Below, piece after piece: positions 10,003 through 19,800 of a stretch of DNA of 48,974 bases. The translations under genes were made by a program, and so were the position numbers. The stretch spans positions 1-48,974 of the forward strand of contig JAEELH010000091.1 of NCBI GenBank assembly GCA_016288825.1, given 5' to 3'. A model generated the notes under the pieces. That model ran no database searches. It was given only the letters and a program-made list of their open reading frames with translations, and was not told where the DNA came from. Position 1 is the first letter of the stretch. The number at the start of each line of letters is the position of its first letter. This stretch comes from Lachnospiraceae bacterium. GTDB taxonomy: Bacteria; Bacillota; Clostridia; Lachnospirales; Lachnospiraceae.

Positions 10003-10916
10003 GATCCGTTAGGATGATATGTGCTCTTGCGCTTGCTTTTTGCCTTGTTTTTTGCGGCTGTGCCAAGCAGGAAGTTTACGAAGAGGGCAAGTTTAAGATC
10101 TATTTTATCAATCAAAAGCAGACTGCTCTTGTTCCTGTGGTTTATAATCTTAAGTCGGAGAGTACTGAGGATGCAGTTAACGAAGTACTAGAAGTCTTAT
10201 CAACAAAGGTAGAGGATTCTGATCATACATGTCCGATATCAGACCCGGAACTTTTGCAGGATCATAAGATCAAAAACAACAAATTGACTTTGACTTTCAG
10301 CATGGAATATCTCAAACTATCTTCTGTAAGAGAGGTGCTGCTCCGGTCGGCGGTAGTTAAGTCGTTGGTTCAGATAGACGCCATTGACAGCGTATCTTTC
10401 AAGATCGGAGAGGACGCACTGACAGACTATGCCGGCAATGTGATCGGAGCCATGACGGATGATTCGTTTGTGTATGATTTCGGACAAGAGCAGGATTCGC
10501 TGGAATCTGCTGAACTTATCCTTTATTATGCAGGCGAGGATGCAGGCTCACTTGTTAGGGAACGACGCAAGGTTTACTACAACGGTAATGTACCAATGGA
10601 ACAGGTGGTGCTCAGATATCTAACCATGCAACCACAGACTGTGGGTGCATTGCCTGTCCTTTCGGATGTTGGCAAGATCTTGTCTGTTACCAGTCAGGAT
10701 GGCATTTGTTATGTCAATCTTGACGATACTGTTTTTAACAATGGTGGCGGCCTTTCTACCAATATCATTGTTTATTCAATTGTTAATTCGCTCTGTGAAC
10801 TTGACGGTATAGGTCAGGTTGAGATAATGATCGGAACGGGAGAAAACGCTTCAGTCCTTCCCGGACCGGACGGCAATGATCTATATCAAAGTGATCAGAG
10901 GCTTGTAAAGGAGTAA
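9999..10916 (+). CDS. GerMN-domain lipoprotein
   Basis: Lipobox LVFCGC, GerMN-like repeats (KIYFINQKQTALVPVVYNL; LILYYAGEDAGSLVRERRKV). 4-nt overlap with the kinase gene. Confidence 0.75.
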   Translation: MRSVRMICALALAFCLVFCGCAKQEVYEEGKFKIYFINQKQTALVPVVYNLKSESTEDAVNEVLEVLSTKVEDSDHTCPISDPELLQDHKIKNNKLTLTFSMEYLKLSSVREVLLRSAVVKSLVQIDAIDSVSFKIGEDALTDYAGNVIGAMTDDSFVYDFGQEQDSLESAELILYYAGEDAGSLVRERRKVYYNGNVPMEQVVLRYLTMQPQTVGALPVLSDVGKILSVTSQDGICYVNLDDTVFNNGGGLSTNIIVYSIVNSLCELDGIGQVEIMIGTGENASVLPGPDGNDLYQSDQRLVKE

Positions 10917-10925
10917 AAAGAGCGC

Positions 10926-13388
10926 GTGTACAGGCGGTTTCTTTTGATGCTGTCATTGTCGCTTGTTTTGGGAGGTTATTTTATATCCGGATATCCTTGG
11001 GTCCTTGCGGCCGTTGTGCTCCTTCTTTTTGCGGGAGGATACGGCGTCCGTGGACCCGACAGGATAGGTCGTCTGTTGCTTATTATCCTGTTCTTTTCGA
11101 CAGGAGCACTGCTGATGCATGGCGCTGATGCCAGATATTATGCAGAAAGAGATCACGTTTATTCTTATGGCGTGATAGATTTTTCGGGGACGGTTTCCTC
11201 CCATTCTTCCGGTGCTGACAGCACCAAGATCATCTTATCATCAGTTAGATCTCAGGATGTTGAACTGTCAGGGGATCTTATCATCTATGTCGATTCAGAC
11301 GAGTATTCCATCGGTACCCGGCTGTCCGGAAGGGGCAGCACACTCGGCATCAAACATAAAGAAAATGACGGCGGCTTTGACGAGGCGTCTTATTTGCGTT
11401 GCCAAAATATCGTTGGAAAGCTGACAGATGTAAGGATCACGGATAGTCAGCCGGGTCCGGTGATATATTCCTTTTTGGATGAGATATCCGGAAAAATTAG
11501 AAGGTTTTATGAGAACTCTCTGCCGGGAGAGGAAGGAGGTATCCTTTCTGCAATGTGTCTTGGCAAAAAGGATGCGCTTGATAAGGATGCAAGGGACCTT
11601 TTTTCAGGAGTGGGGTTGGGACATATTTTTGCTATTTCCGGCCTTCATATATCTGTGGTAGGTATGTCTGTTTTCGGACTACTTAGAAAAAAGAGGTTCT
11701 CTTTTGTTGCTTCGGGAATAGCCTCATCAGCTGTACTTATTCTTTACGGGATTATGGTAGGCCCTACACCCTCATCTATCAGAGCTATAGGCATGTTTAT
11801 TATCTACGTGGTGGCTCAGACAGCAGGGTGTGCTTATGATATGAGCAGCAGCGCGGCACTTCTTTTGTTTATTGAGTATATTGACCATCCACCTGTTATT
11901 TTTCATACGGGTTTTGTTATGTCATTTTTGGCAGTTTTTTTTATCTCTTCGCTAATACTTCCCGCAATGAAAAGGGTAGAGACTCTTATTGATCTTCGAG
12001 CTGATTCCAGAAGATGCGGAGATGTTGATATCCCAAAGACTATCCTATGGTATGAAAAATTGGAGAGATCTTTTTTGTCGTCTTTTTTGATCCAATTGGC
12101 GCTTATTCCTGTTGTTTCTATGATCTATTATAGGGTTCCGGGGTATGCGGTCATACTTAACATGCTGCTTTTACCGCTTGTTGCGCCATTTCTTATGTTG
12201 TCTCTTATCAGCGGATTATTGTCTCTTGGTTCTTTGTCCCTGGCGCGTATACTTATACGTCCATGTCATTTTTTGGTCTATTTTTATGAGTGGTGTTGCG
12301 GTCGGTTCGGAGTATTGCCCGGGGGATCCTGTATATCTGGCTATCCGGGGATCGTTCGCTGCGCGGTTTATTATGTGATATTTGTTGTCCTGTTTTTTGT
12401 TTGGCAGAACAGACAGGATGTTAGGATTGAAAACCTGCAAAAGAAGGCTCCATGGAGAAGGGGCAGGTTTTCAATTATATTTGGAAGCAAGATGGAAAGA
12501 CTGGTTTGTGTGGGTGTTGTATGCGTTTTGCTGGCAGTTATTTTTGTAAGACCTAGTGAGAAGTTCTCAGTCACAATGCTTTTTGTGGGACAGGGCGATG
12601 GGATCTGTATAGAATCCGGCAAGGGCCATCATGTTTTTATTGATGGAGGAAGTTCTTCACAGACTGAACTGGGAAAATATACGCTACTAAAGTATTTTGA
12701 CTATCACGGGATCGACAAAGTGGATGTCTGGTTTTTGACTCACTTTGATATGGATCATATCTCAGGATGTATGGAACTTCTTGAAGATGGATTTCGCGTC
12801 GACAGGATAATTCTGGCAAAGGAAGTGGAAAAGGATGAAAACTATGAAAAGATGATATCCATATGCAGATCACGAAAAGTTTCCGTAACTTATCTTGATG
12901 CAGGTGCAGTTGTTAAGCTGGATGAGCTTACTTTTACAGTATTGTCTCCGGGAAAAACATCAGGATATGAAGGGGCCAATGAGAATTCTCTTGTTCTTTG
13001 GATGAAGTACGGTTCAGGAAAATCAAAAGAGCAGTTCGATGCGATATTTACGGGAGATATTGGGCAGGAGCAGGAAGAAGATATTCTGGATAGCAAGTTG
13101 TATGCGAGTATGGTTTCGGACTCTGATGGAAAGATCGATCTCCTCAAGGCGGCCCACCATGGCAGTAACTACTCAAATTGTTTTGATTGGCTTGAAACCC
13201 TGGATCCTGCGGTCTGCATCATTTCTGCCGGCGCCCATAACCGCTATGGCCATCCCGGTAAAGAAACCTTAGGGCGACTTGATGAACTATCGATCCCTTA
13301 TTTTTGCACTATTGACTCTGGGCAGATCAGTATACGCTGGCAGGATGAGAAGGTAAGTGTGGATCAATTGTTTTGTGGGGAAAGATAA
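10926..13388 (+). CDS. comEC: ComEC/Rec2-family DNA internalisation protein
   Basis: 820 aa. Competence core (GHIFAISGLHISVVGMSVF; GPTPSSIRAIGMF) plus metallo-beta-lactamase domain (THFDMDHISG, AAHHGSNYS, GHPGKETL). Confidence 0.9.
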   Translation: MYRRFLLMLSLSLVLGGYFISGYPWVLAAVVLLLFAGGYGVRGPDRIGRLLLIILFFSTGALLMHGADARYYAERDHVYSYGVIDFSGTVSSHSSGADSTKIILSSVRSQDVELSGDLIIYVDSDEYSIGTRLSGRGSTLGIKHKENDGGFDEASYLRCQNIVGKLTDVRITDSQPGPVIYSFLDEISGKIRRFYENSLPGEEGGILSAMCLGKKDALDKDARDLFSGVGLGHIFAISGLHISVVGMSVFGLLRKKRFSFVASGIASSAVLILYGIMVGPTPSSIRAIGMFIIYVVAQTAGCAYDMSSSAALLLFIEYIDHPPVIFHTGFVMSFLAVFFISSLILPAMKRVETLIDLRADSRRCGDVDIPKTILWYEKLERSFLSSFLIQLALIPVVSMIYYRVPGYAVILNMLLLPLVAPFLMLSLISGLLSLGSLSLARILIRPCHFLVYFYEWCCGRFGVLPGGSCISGYPGIVRCAVYYVIFVVLFFVWQNRQDVRIENLQKKAPWRRGRFSIIFGSKMERLVCVGVVCVLLAVIFVRPSEKFSVTMLFVGQGDGICIESGKGHHVFIDGGSSSQTELGKYTLLKYFDYHGIDKVDVWFLTHFDMDHISGCMELLEDGFRVDRIILAKEVEKDENYEKMISICRSRKVSVTYLDAGAVVKLDELTFTVLSPGKTSGYEGANENSLVLWMKYGSGKSKEQFDAIFTGDIGQEQEEDILDSKLYASMVSDSDGKIDLLKAAHHGSNYSNCFDWLETLDPAVCIISAGAHNRYGHPGKETLGRLDELSIPYFCTIDSGQISIRWQDEKVSVDQLFCGER

Positions 13389-13511
13389 GGTTTGAGATTT
13401 GATGTAAATCCGCATAAAATGGGATTATTCCTCTTCCTAAAAGGGTGCAAAAGTGGTAAAATTTTACAGTGTATGAGTATTTTGTTTTTTTGACTTTGCT
13501 CGTAATTACAA

Positions 13512-13611
13512 GGGGCCGTGGATGTGACCCTGATCAAAGTACAGGGATACCGTGGTAACGGTCCGGTTAAAAGGCAGGGGGACCGAAGAAAATCGAGTGT
13601 GTAGGCTCGAT
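13512..13611 (+). ncRNA. Structured 5' leader of the pel-like operon (candidate cis-regulatory RNA, class unknown)
   Basis: 246-nt gap before the operon. Successive complementary arms: CCCTG 13528-13532/CAGGG 13542-13546; ACCGT 13549-13553/ACGGT 13558-13562; CGGTCC 13559-13564/GGACCG 13580-13585; ATCGAG 13592-13597/CTCGAT 13606-13611. The second and third helices share bases. Confidence 0.4.
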
Positions 13612-13633
13612 ATAGTGGATTTTTGGGTTTGTT

Positions 13634-15820
13634 ATGGATGTTATAGTTACAGGTGAATACAACTATTTGATGAGGGGGCTCATTGATAAGCTTAATAAGG
13701 AGGGACACCACGTCTTTGTTCTTTCCGGAGCTCATTACGACAGAGAAAAATTCCCTAAAGTATATGAACAATATGATTTTTCCTATGACAGTACCAGCAT
13801 GAGGCAGATCGTTGAAAGTATCAACCCTGATGCTGTTATTTTCATGGGCGCTTATGATACCAGCTTCAATTGGAGTTTTCATCAGGCAGAGGCGGTTAAG
13901 TACTCAACCGGACTTGTTAATATTTTGGTTGCTTTATCAGCACTAGAAAAGGATACAAGAGTACTTTATCTTTCCAGCGAGGAGATCTATTCCAGGAGTT
14001 ACGAGGGCAATATTACTGAGGAAATGCAGATCACACCTCAGGGATACAAGGCGATGGCTATATCTCAGGGAGAGTTGACCTGTGCCAACTATGTGAATTC
14101 CATGGGAATGGATATCAGGATTCTCCGTCTTGGTAACTTGTATGGTCTTCCGGTGGGCAATATTGATCTTGATCCATTGATCGGTCGTATGGCAAGAGAG
14201 GGACTAGAGCAGGGCGTTATCACTGCCAATGTAAATCATTCATTTGCGTTGCTTGATGTATCCGATGCTGTGGACTATATCTATCAGGTTCTTGACAAGG
14301 AGGATACGGATCATCCGATCTATAATCTTTCCTCCGAAGAGGAGATCAACGAGCTTGAACTGGCATCACTTATTGCTAAGGGTATAGGTAAAAATGCCAC
14401 AGTTGAGGAAAAAAACATAGGAGCGCCATATAAAATAGTCCTTTCGTCGGAGAGATTCAGAAGTGAGTTCCGAGGGAAGGTATTCCATCATGCTTCTGAG
14501 GAGATACCCAAGATAGCGGTAGCTCTTCGACGTAATCCCCAAAAGTATTTCTTTGATGGAGACGGGCCGGCGTCCTTTGCAAAGCGTTTTCAGAATGCAT
14601 TTGGCAACATCTTAAGAGCAGTTCTTCCCTTTGTGGAAAACATGATCATTTTTATTCCGTTCTTTATGATGCATAACAGGGCAGTAGATAGCGAGTATTT
14701 TTCGCATTTGGATCTGTATCTTTTGTATGTACTGTTTTTTGCCATTATCTACGGGCAGCAACAGGCTACGTTTTCTGCTATCCTGGCTACGGCGGGGTAC
14801 CTGTTCAGAGCCAATTATAATCGAAGCGGACTTGATATCATGCTGGATTACAGCACATATATATGGATCGCGCAGCTATTCATTTTGGGCCTGGTAGTGG
14901 GACATATGAAGGACAAACTCAAGATGGTCCAGGATGAAAGCAAGGAGGAGGTTGATTACCTAACAGGTCAAGTTTCGGACATTAGTGATATCAATGCCGT
15001 CAATGTTCAGATGAAGTCCATCCTGGAACAGCAGGTTATCAATCAGAATGACAGTTTCGGTAAGGTTTACAATATCACCTCATCCCTTGATCAGTATGAG
15101 CCTGAGGAAGTTCTTTTCTATGCGGCAGAGATCCTGAGGCAGCTTATCAGGAGCGAGGATGTAGCGATTTATACCGTGGCGAACCGTTCATTTGCCAGAC
15201 TTTTTGCATCTACATCTAAAAAGGCCAGGGGACTTGGCAACTCTATTGAGTACCCCAAGATGACCAAGATGTACGAGGAAATATCTGCGGACCGCGTATT
15301 TATCAACAGGGATATGGATCCGGACTATCCGCTGATGGCGGACGCCATTACTTCTGAGGAGGAGATGCAGCTTATCATCATGGTTTGGGGTATTCCATGG
15401 GACCGCATGAATCTGGGTCAGGCCAACATGCTGCGTATTGCCGGTTACCTCATCCAGAATGCGGTGCTTCGTGCCAACAGATACATGGATGCTCTTGAAA
15501 ATACCAGATACGAGAGTGGTACCGACGTGCTTTCGGTGGATGCGTTTTCTTCTCTTGTGCGGGCGTTTATTTCCGCAGAGCAGAGAGATCTTACAGAGTG
15601 TTGTATCCTAAGGGTTGACAGCGAAAAGCCTGTTGATGAGGACAAGATGGCGACAGCTGTCGGTAAGACTCTTCGTAACTCCGATTACCTGGGAAGACTA
15701 CCGGATGGCGGACTTTATATACTTCTTTCCAATACCAGTGATGAAAACGCCGGATACGTTATCAATCGTATCAAGGGCGAGGGATACAGAGCAGTTATTA
15801 CAAAGGATATTGATGTATGA
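13634..15820 (+). CDS. pelD: SDR/NAD-epimerase-like domain fused to PelD-like (4TM-GAF-degenerate GGDEF) c-di-GMP receptor
   Basis: 728 aa. N-terminal SDR-like region (MDVIVTGEYNYLMRGLIDKLNKEGHHVFVLSG...), then clustered TM helices (ENMIIFIPFFMM...YLLYVLFFAIIYG...ATFSAILATAGYLFR...IWIAQLFILGLVVGH), GAF-like region, C-terminal RNSD-YLGRL-PDGGL. pelE/F/G-like genes follow. Confidence 0.75.
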   Translation: MDVIVTGEYNYLMRGLIDKLNKEGHHVFVLSGAHYDREKFPKVYEQYDFSYDSTSMRQIVESINPDAVIFMGAYDTSFNWSFHQAEAVKYSTGLVNILVALSALEKDTRVLYLSSEEIYSRSYEGNITEEMQITPQGYKAMAISQGELTCANYVNSMGMDIRILRLGNLYGLPVGNIDLDPLIGRMAREGLEQGVITANVNHSFALLDVSDAVDYIYQVLDKEDTDHPIYNLSSEEEINELELASLIAKGIGKNATVEEKNIGAPYKIVLSSERFRSEFRGKVFHHASEEIPKIAVALRRNPQKYFFDGDGPASFAKRFQNAFGNILRAVLPFVENMIIFIPFFMMHNRAVDSEYFSHLDLYLLYVLFFAIIYGQQQATFSAILATAGYLFRANYNRSGLDIMLDYSTYIWIAQLFILGLVVGHMKDKLKMVQDESKEEVDYLTGQVSDISDINAVNVQMKSILEQQVINQNDSFGKVYNITSSLDQYEPEEVLFYAAEILRQLIRSEDVAIYTVANRSFARLFASTSKKARGLGNSIEYPKMTKMYEEISADRVFINRDMDPDYPLMADAITSEEEMQLIIMVWGIPWDRMNLGQANMLRIAGYLIQNAVLRANRYMDALENTRYESGTDVLSVDAFSSLVRAFISAEQRDLTECCILRVDSEKPVDEDKMATAVGKTLRNSDYLGRLPDGGLYILLSNTSDENAGYVINRIKGEGYRAVITKDIDV

Positions 15821-16794
15821 CACTTTCCCACAGATCGATCTTTGTCATCGTTCTTATTGCCAATACAATAATAGCTCTCATTTATCTTAATGTGACCCTG
15901 TTGTATTCCGCTGAGCAGAAGCTCAAGGAACTGCGGGCACCTGAGGATGAAAAGATCACTTACAGAGATCAGGATATCGATCATAAAAAGATCGGAATAT
16001 TTTTCTTGCTACAGTTATTTTGCCCTGTAGCGGGGCCTTGCTTCGTAGGCTTGGCTTTTATTTGCCGCAAGTTGTTTTTTACAAGGCCTGTGGATCTGAC
16101 AGCGGTAGTTTTCAGCAAGGAAAGGGTAGAAAGCCGTAATCCTGCGGATGTTGAGCGAGAGAGTAATATCGTTCCCATGGAGGAGGCGCTGGCGGTTACG
16201 GATAATTATAATCTTCGCAGCCTGATGCTTAATGTACTAAAGGGAGATATCAGCGGTTATCTGTCAGCTATTTCCAAGGCGCTTAACAGCTCGGATTCAG
16301 AGACGGCTCATTATGCAGCATCGGTACTTCGTGATGAGCTTAATGATTTCCGTGCCAAGTCCAATGCAATGTACAATGCGCTTGATATAGCGGATAAGGA
16401 GACTACCGGCAAGATCGGCGTAGAGCTTATTGAGTATATGAACGCCTTTCTTATCCAGGATGTTTTTACACCAATGGAACAGGAAAATTACGTTCAAATG
16501 ATGGCCACCGCTGCAGAGGCTGTATATGACAGGACTCCGGAAATGCTTTTGCCTTATCATTACGAATGGGTGGCGCTCAGGCTTTTGGAGACAGATGATT
16601 ACAAAAAGTGTGAGGAGTGGACAAGGCGTGGAATGGCTGCCTTTCCGGATGAACTTTCCAGTTATACGTCACTTCTCAAACTATATTTCAAAACCGAGAA
16701 CCGTGACAGGTTTTTCGGAACTTTACAGGAATTGCGTGAGTCTCCTATCGTACTTGATCAGGAGACCTTGGAAATTATCCGTACATTTAGTTGA
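15817..16794 (+). CDS. pelE: PelE-like membrane protein
   Basis: Two N-terminal hydrophobic segments followed by a soluble helical repeat (TPR-like) C-terminus. Position directly after the PelD-like gene, 4-nt overlap. Confidence 0.6.
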   Translation: MTLSHRSIFVIVLIANTIIALIYLNVTLLYSAEQKLKELRAPEDEKITYRDQDIDHKKIGIFFLLQLFCPVAGPCFVGLAFICRKLFFTRPVDLTAVVFSKERVESRNPADVERESNIVPMEEALAVTDNYNLRSLMLNVLKGDISGYLSAISKALNSSDSETAHYAASVLRDELNDFRAKSNAMYNALDIADKETTGKIGVELIEYMNAFLIQDVFTPMEQENYVQMMATAAEAVYDRTPEMLLPYHYEWVALRLLETDDYKKCEEWTRRGMAAFPDELSSYTSLLKLYFKTENRDRFFGTLQELRESPIVLDQETLEIIRTFS

Positions 16795-16842
16795 GGTTTT
16801 TTGACCCCGAGGATAATAGTTTTATAGAGAAAGGAGGATGAC

Positions 16843-19800
16843 ATGGAACTGTCTATGGAGTGGCAGACGATACTGCTTATCGCCGGCACGCTGCTTAGCT
16901 ATACTCTAGTGACACTTGTCATCCCTTCTGTTGTTTTCGGGCCCAGGCTTATGAAGCTTCCTTTTGCTCTCAGGATGATGGGCTACTACTGCATAGGCAA
17001 TACCATAATCCTTTACGTGGTTTTTACACTGGAGTTTTTGCATATTTCCTATGCACCTACGCTTGTTCTGCTTACCCTGATAATCTATGCATATTTTTTC
17101 CTCCATATCAGGGGAAAAAGTTTTCATCAGTTTTTTCAGGAGTTGTATGCCACTGTCAATCAGTTATCTACAAAGACAATCACCATCAGGACCATCAGAT
17201 CCAGGAGAAAGCCTAAGAGAGATGCCTTCAAGGCCGGAGCCAAAAGGATCTTTTTTGAAGTATTTCTGTGTCATATCATAGAATGGCTGCTGCTGGCAGC
17301 TTTGATAGGGTATGGGCTGTGGCTGTTTGGGTCGGAGAATATTCAGGAATTCGGTTATCATGCCAATGATGGTACGGTTCATACCAAGTGGATCAACAAT
17401 CTGGTGCTTAATGATATTTTTTCAGAAGGCATTTATCCCTTCGGTTTTCATGTTGTGATCTATTATCTTCATGAACTTTTCGGGATCAGGGTTATGGATC
17501 TTATCAGGATCTTTGGCCTGGTTACACTGGTTTATCTGCTTTTAAATATGGTCGCTTTTATGAAGACTATATTCAGACACAGATTTTTGCCTGAGTTGGG
17601 ATGCTTTATTTTTATCGGTTTCAATGCATTTCATGAATATGCTACCTGGCGATACATTGCGGCCTTGCCCCAGGAAAACGCCATGGTATTCATGTTCCCG
17701 TCTCTTGCGTTTGCCATAGCATACTTTCACTATAAGTTTGAGAGAGGAAAGCTGGAGTCGCTGCCGCCGGTTGAGGTTCAGACTTTGATCCAGAGCGAAC
17801 CCACAGAGGAAGAAAAACCTGCAAAGACTAAGCTTACCCGGGCAGAAAAGAAGGCGTTGATAGCCGAGAAAAAAGCTCAAAAGGCTAAAGATGCGCTGTT
17901 GGCAAAGCAGGCCAGAGCAGATGAAAAGAAGGATACGCGTTTTGCCGGAGCTAAAAGCAAACGGGAGCGCCGTGAGTTTGAACGTCTCGCAAAAGAGATA
18001 GCAAAGGAAAAGAAGAGAGAACTAAAGAAAACCGAAAAGAAAAAGGTTGTAAAGAAAAAGCCTGAAAAGAAAAGGTTGGCCGTGGATCCCGGCTACGAGC
18101 CTGAGGCAGAAGTTCTTACCGTTGATAAGGTAATTGCGGGTACATCCGTACCCGAAAGCGTTCAGGATGAAACAGACAGACTTACAGTTGATCTTCCTAC
18201 TTTGTCCGATATCGTACCCGAAGCAGAGTCAGACCCGGCTCAGGAGAAACATGCCGCTGATGCTGCGGAGGCCTTATCCGAGTCTGCATCAGACACTGAG
18301 ACCGGAGTTATCACCATCGAAAACCTTGGTGCCGAGTCAACTCAGAATGAGGATACTCAGGAACCGCCCAAGAAGCGTCCGGTAGAGCCTGAGGTAGTCA
18401 AGGTCAGATGGTACCAAAAGATCTGTAGAGGTTACCTTCATCTCAACAGAAGGGTGGAGGTATCACTGGGCAGAGAAGACACCTTGTGCATGTTCCTTTT
18501 TGCACTTGCCTTTGCCATGACAATAGCGGTACATTTTTATGCTACCATCGTGGCTGTATTTTTGTATTTTGCTATTGCTTTCGGATACGGTGCCAGATTC
18601 TTCAGACCCAAGTATTTTATACCGATACTAAAATCTATCTTCTTGGGAATCATTATAGCGTTTTTGCCCTTCCTGGTAGCTTTTGCTTTGGGGAAGCAGC
18701 TTCAGGGATCGCTGATGTGGGCGGTTTCAGTTATGCAACCTGCACCGGCGCAAACTACGGTGGTGGAAGAAACCGAGGAGTATGAAGATACCGAGGAGGG
18801 AGAGTATACAGATAGCGGAGATGACTCCGGGATCGCAGAAGATAGCGATACAGATCCATCCGGGGATACAAAACAGAGCGACAGTTCCCAGGAAAAGAGT
18901 GAAAAGAAACCGCTCTTTGTATTTAAGAGGCCTGCCATTTTTGATCGTATAGCTATACGTTTTCAATACATTCTTACAGGCGCCAATAATATGCTGGGAT
19001 ACTACGTTGAGTGGTGGCAGCTGGAAAACAGTTTCCCCATGGCTCAGTTTTTCTATGGTATGGTGCTTATTCTGCTGGCAGCGGGGATCATATTGTTCCT
19101 GCCTCTCAGAGAATATGCCATGACCCTTATTTCCATGGCGCTGGGAGAGGTCTTTATCCTTCTTATGCTGATGGGATCCGGAGCAGGACTTCCGTCCATC
19201 ATGGAAAACTATCGAGTGCTGGTATTCTTTGTTCCGCTTATAGGCATAGGATGTGCGTTAGCAGTAGATGCGGTAATAACCATTGTTTTGGATTGGCTCC
19301 ATTGGAAATATGTAAAGTGGATCCCGCATTTTGCGGCACTAGCGGCTTGCGTTCTTTGTGTATTCTACATGTACAAGCAGGACTACATCAGGGATGCCTC
19401 GTTCTTTATGGAAAGGTACAATGCCCTGAGTCTCAACGGTGCCATAACATGCACCAGCCGCATCATGTCGGAGAATAAAAACTGGACATACACCATAGTT
19501 TCTACTGTTGATGAGGTGGAGATGACCAATCTCTACGGATATCATTACGAGGATATTGTCCTTTTACACAAGCTTGAGAAGGTCAATACTGAGGGATCTG
19601 CAACTCAGGACAATTTCAATATCTTTCAGGATGATCCTGAGGATGAAAACGATCCCAATACCTATATTCCTACAAGGTATGTTTATATCTACATTGAAAA
19701 GCAACCGGTAGGATCCAGCTCGGATTATTTTGATGACGACTGGAGGACTTCTTCGGACGGAGCGAAGTATAAAGTTCCGGCCGGCGGCTCTGTGTATAAT

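Noticed and set aside
13389-13633. c-di-GMP-I (GEMM), c-di-GMP-II, ydaO, ZTP, fluoride or THF riboswitch
   Set aside because: I looked for remembered core motifs of these classes and found no convincing match, so I report only a structured leader without a class.
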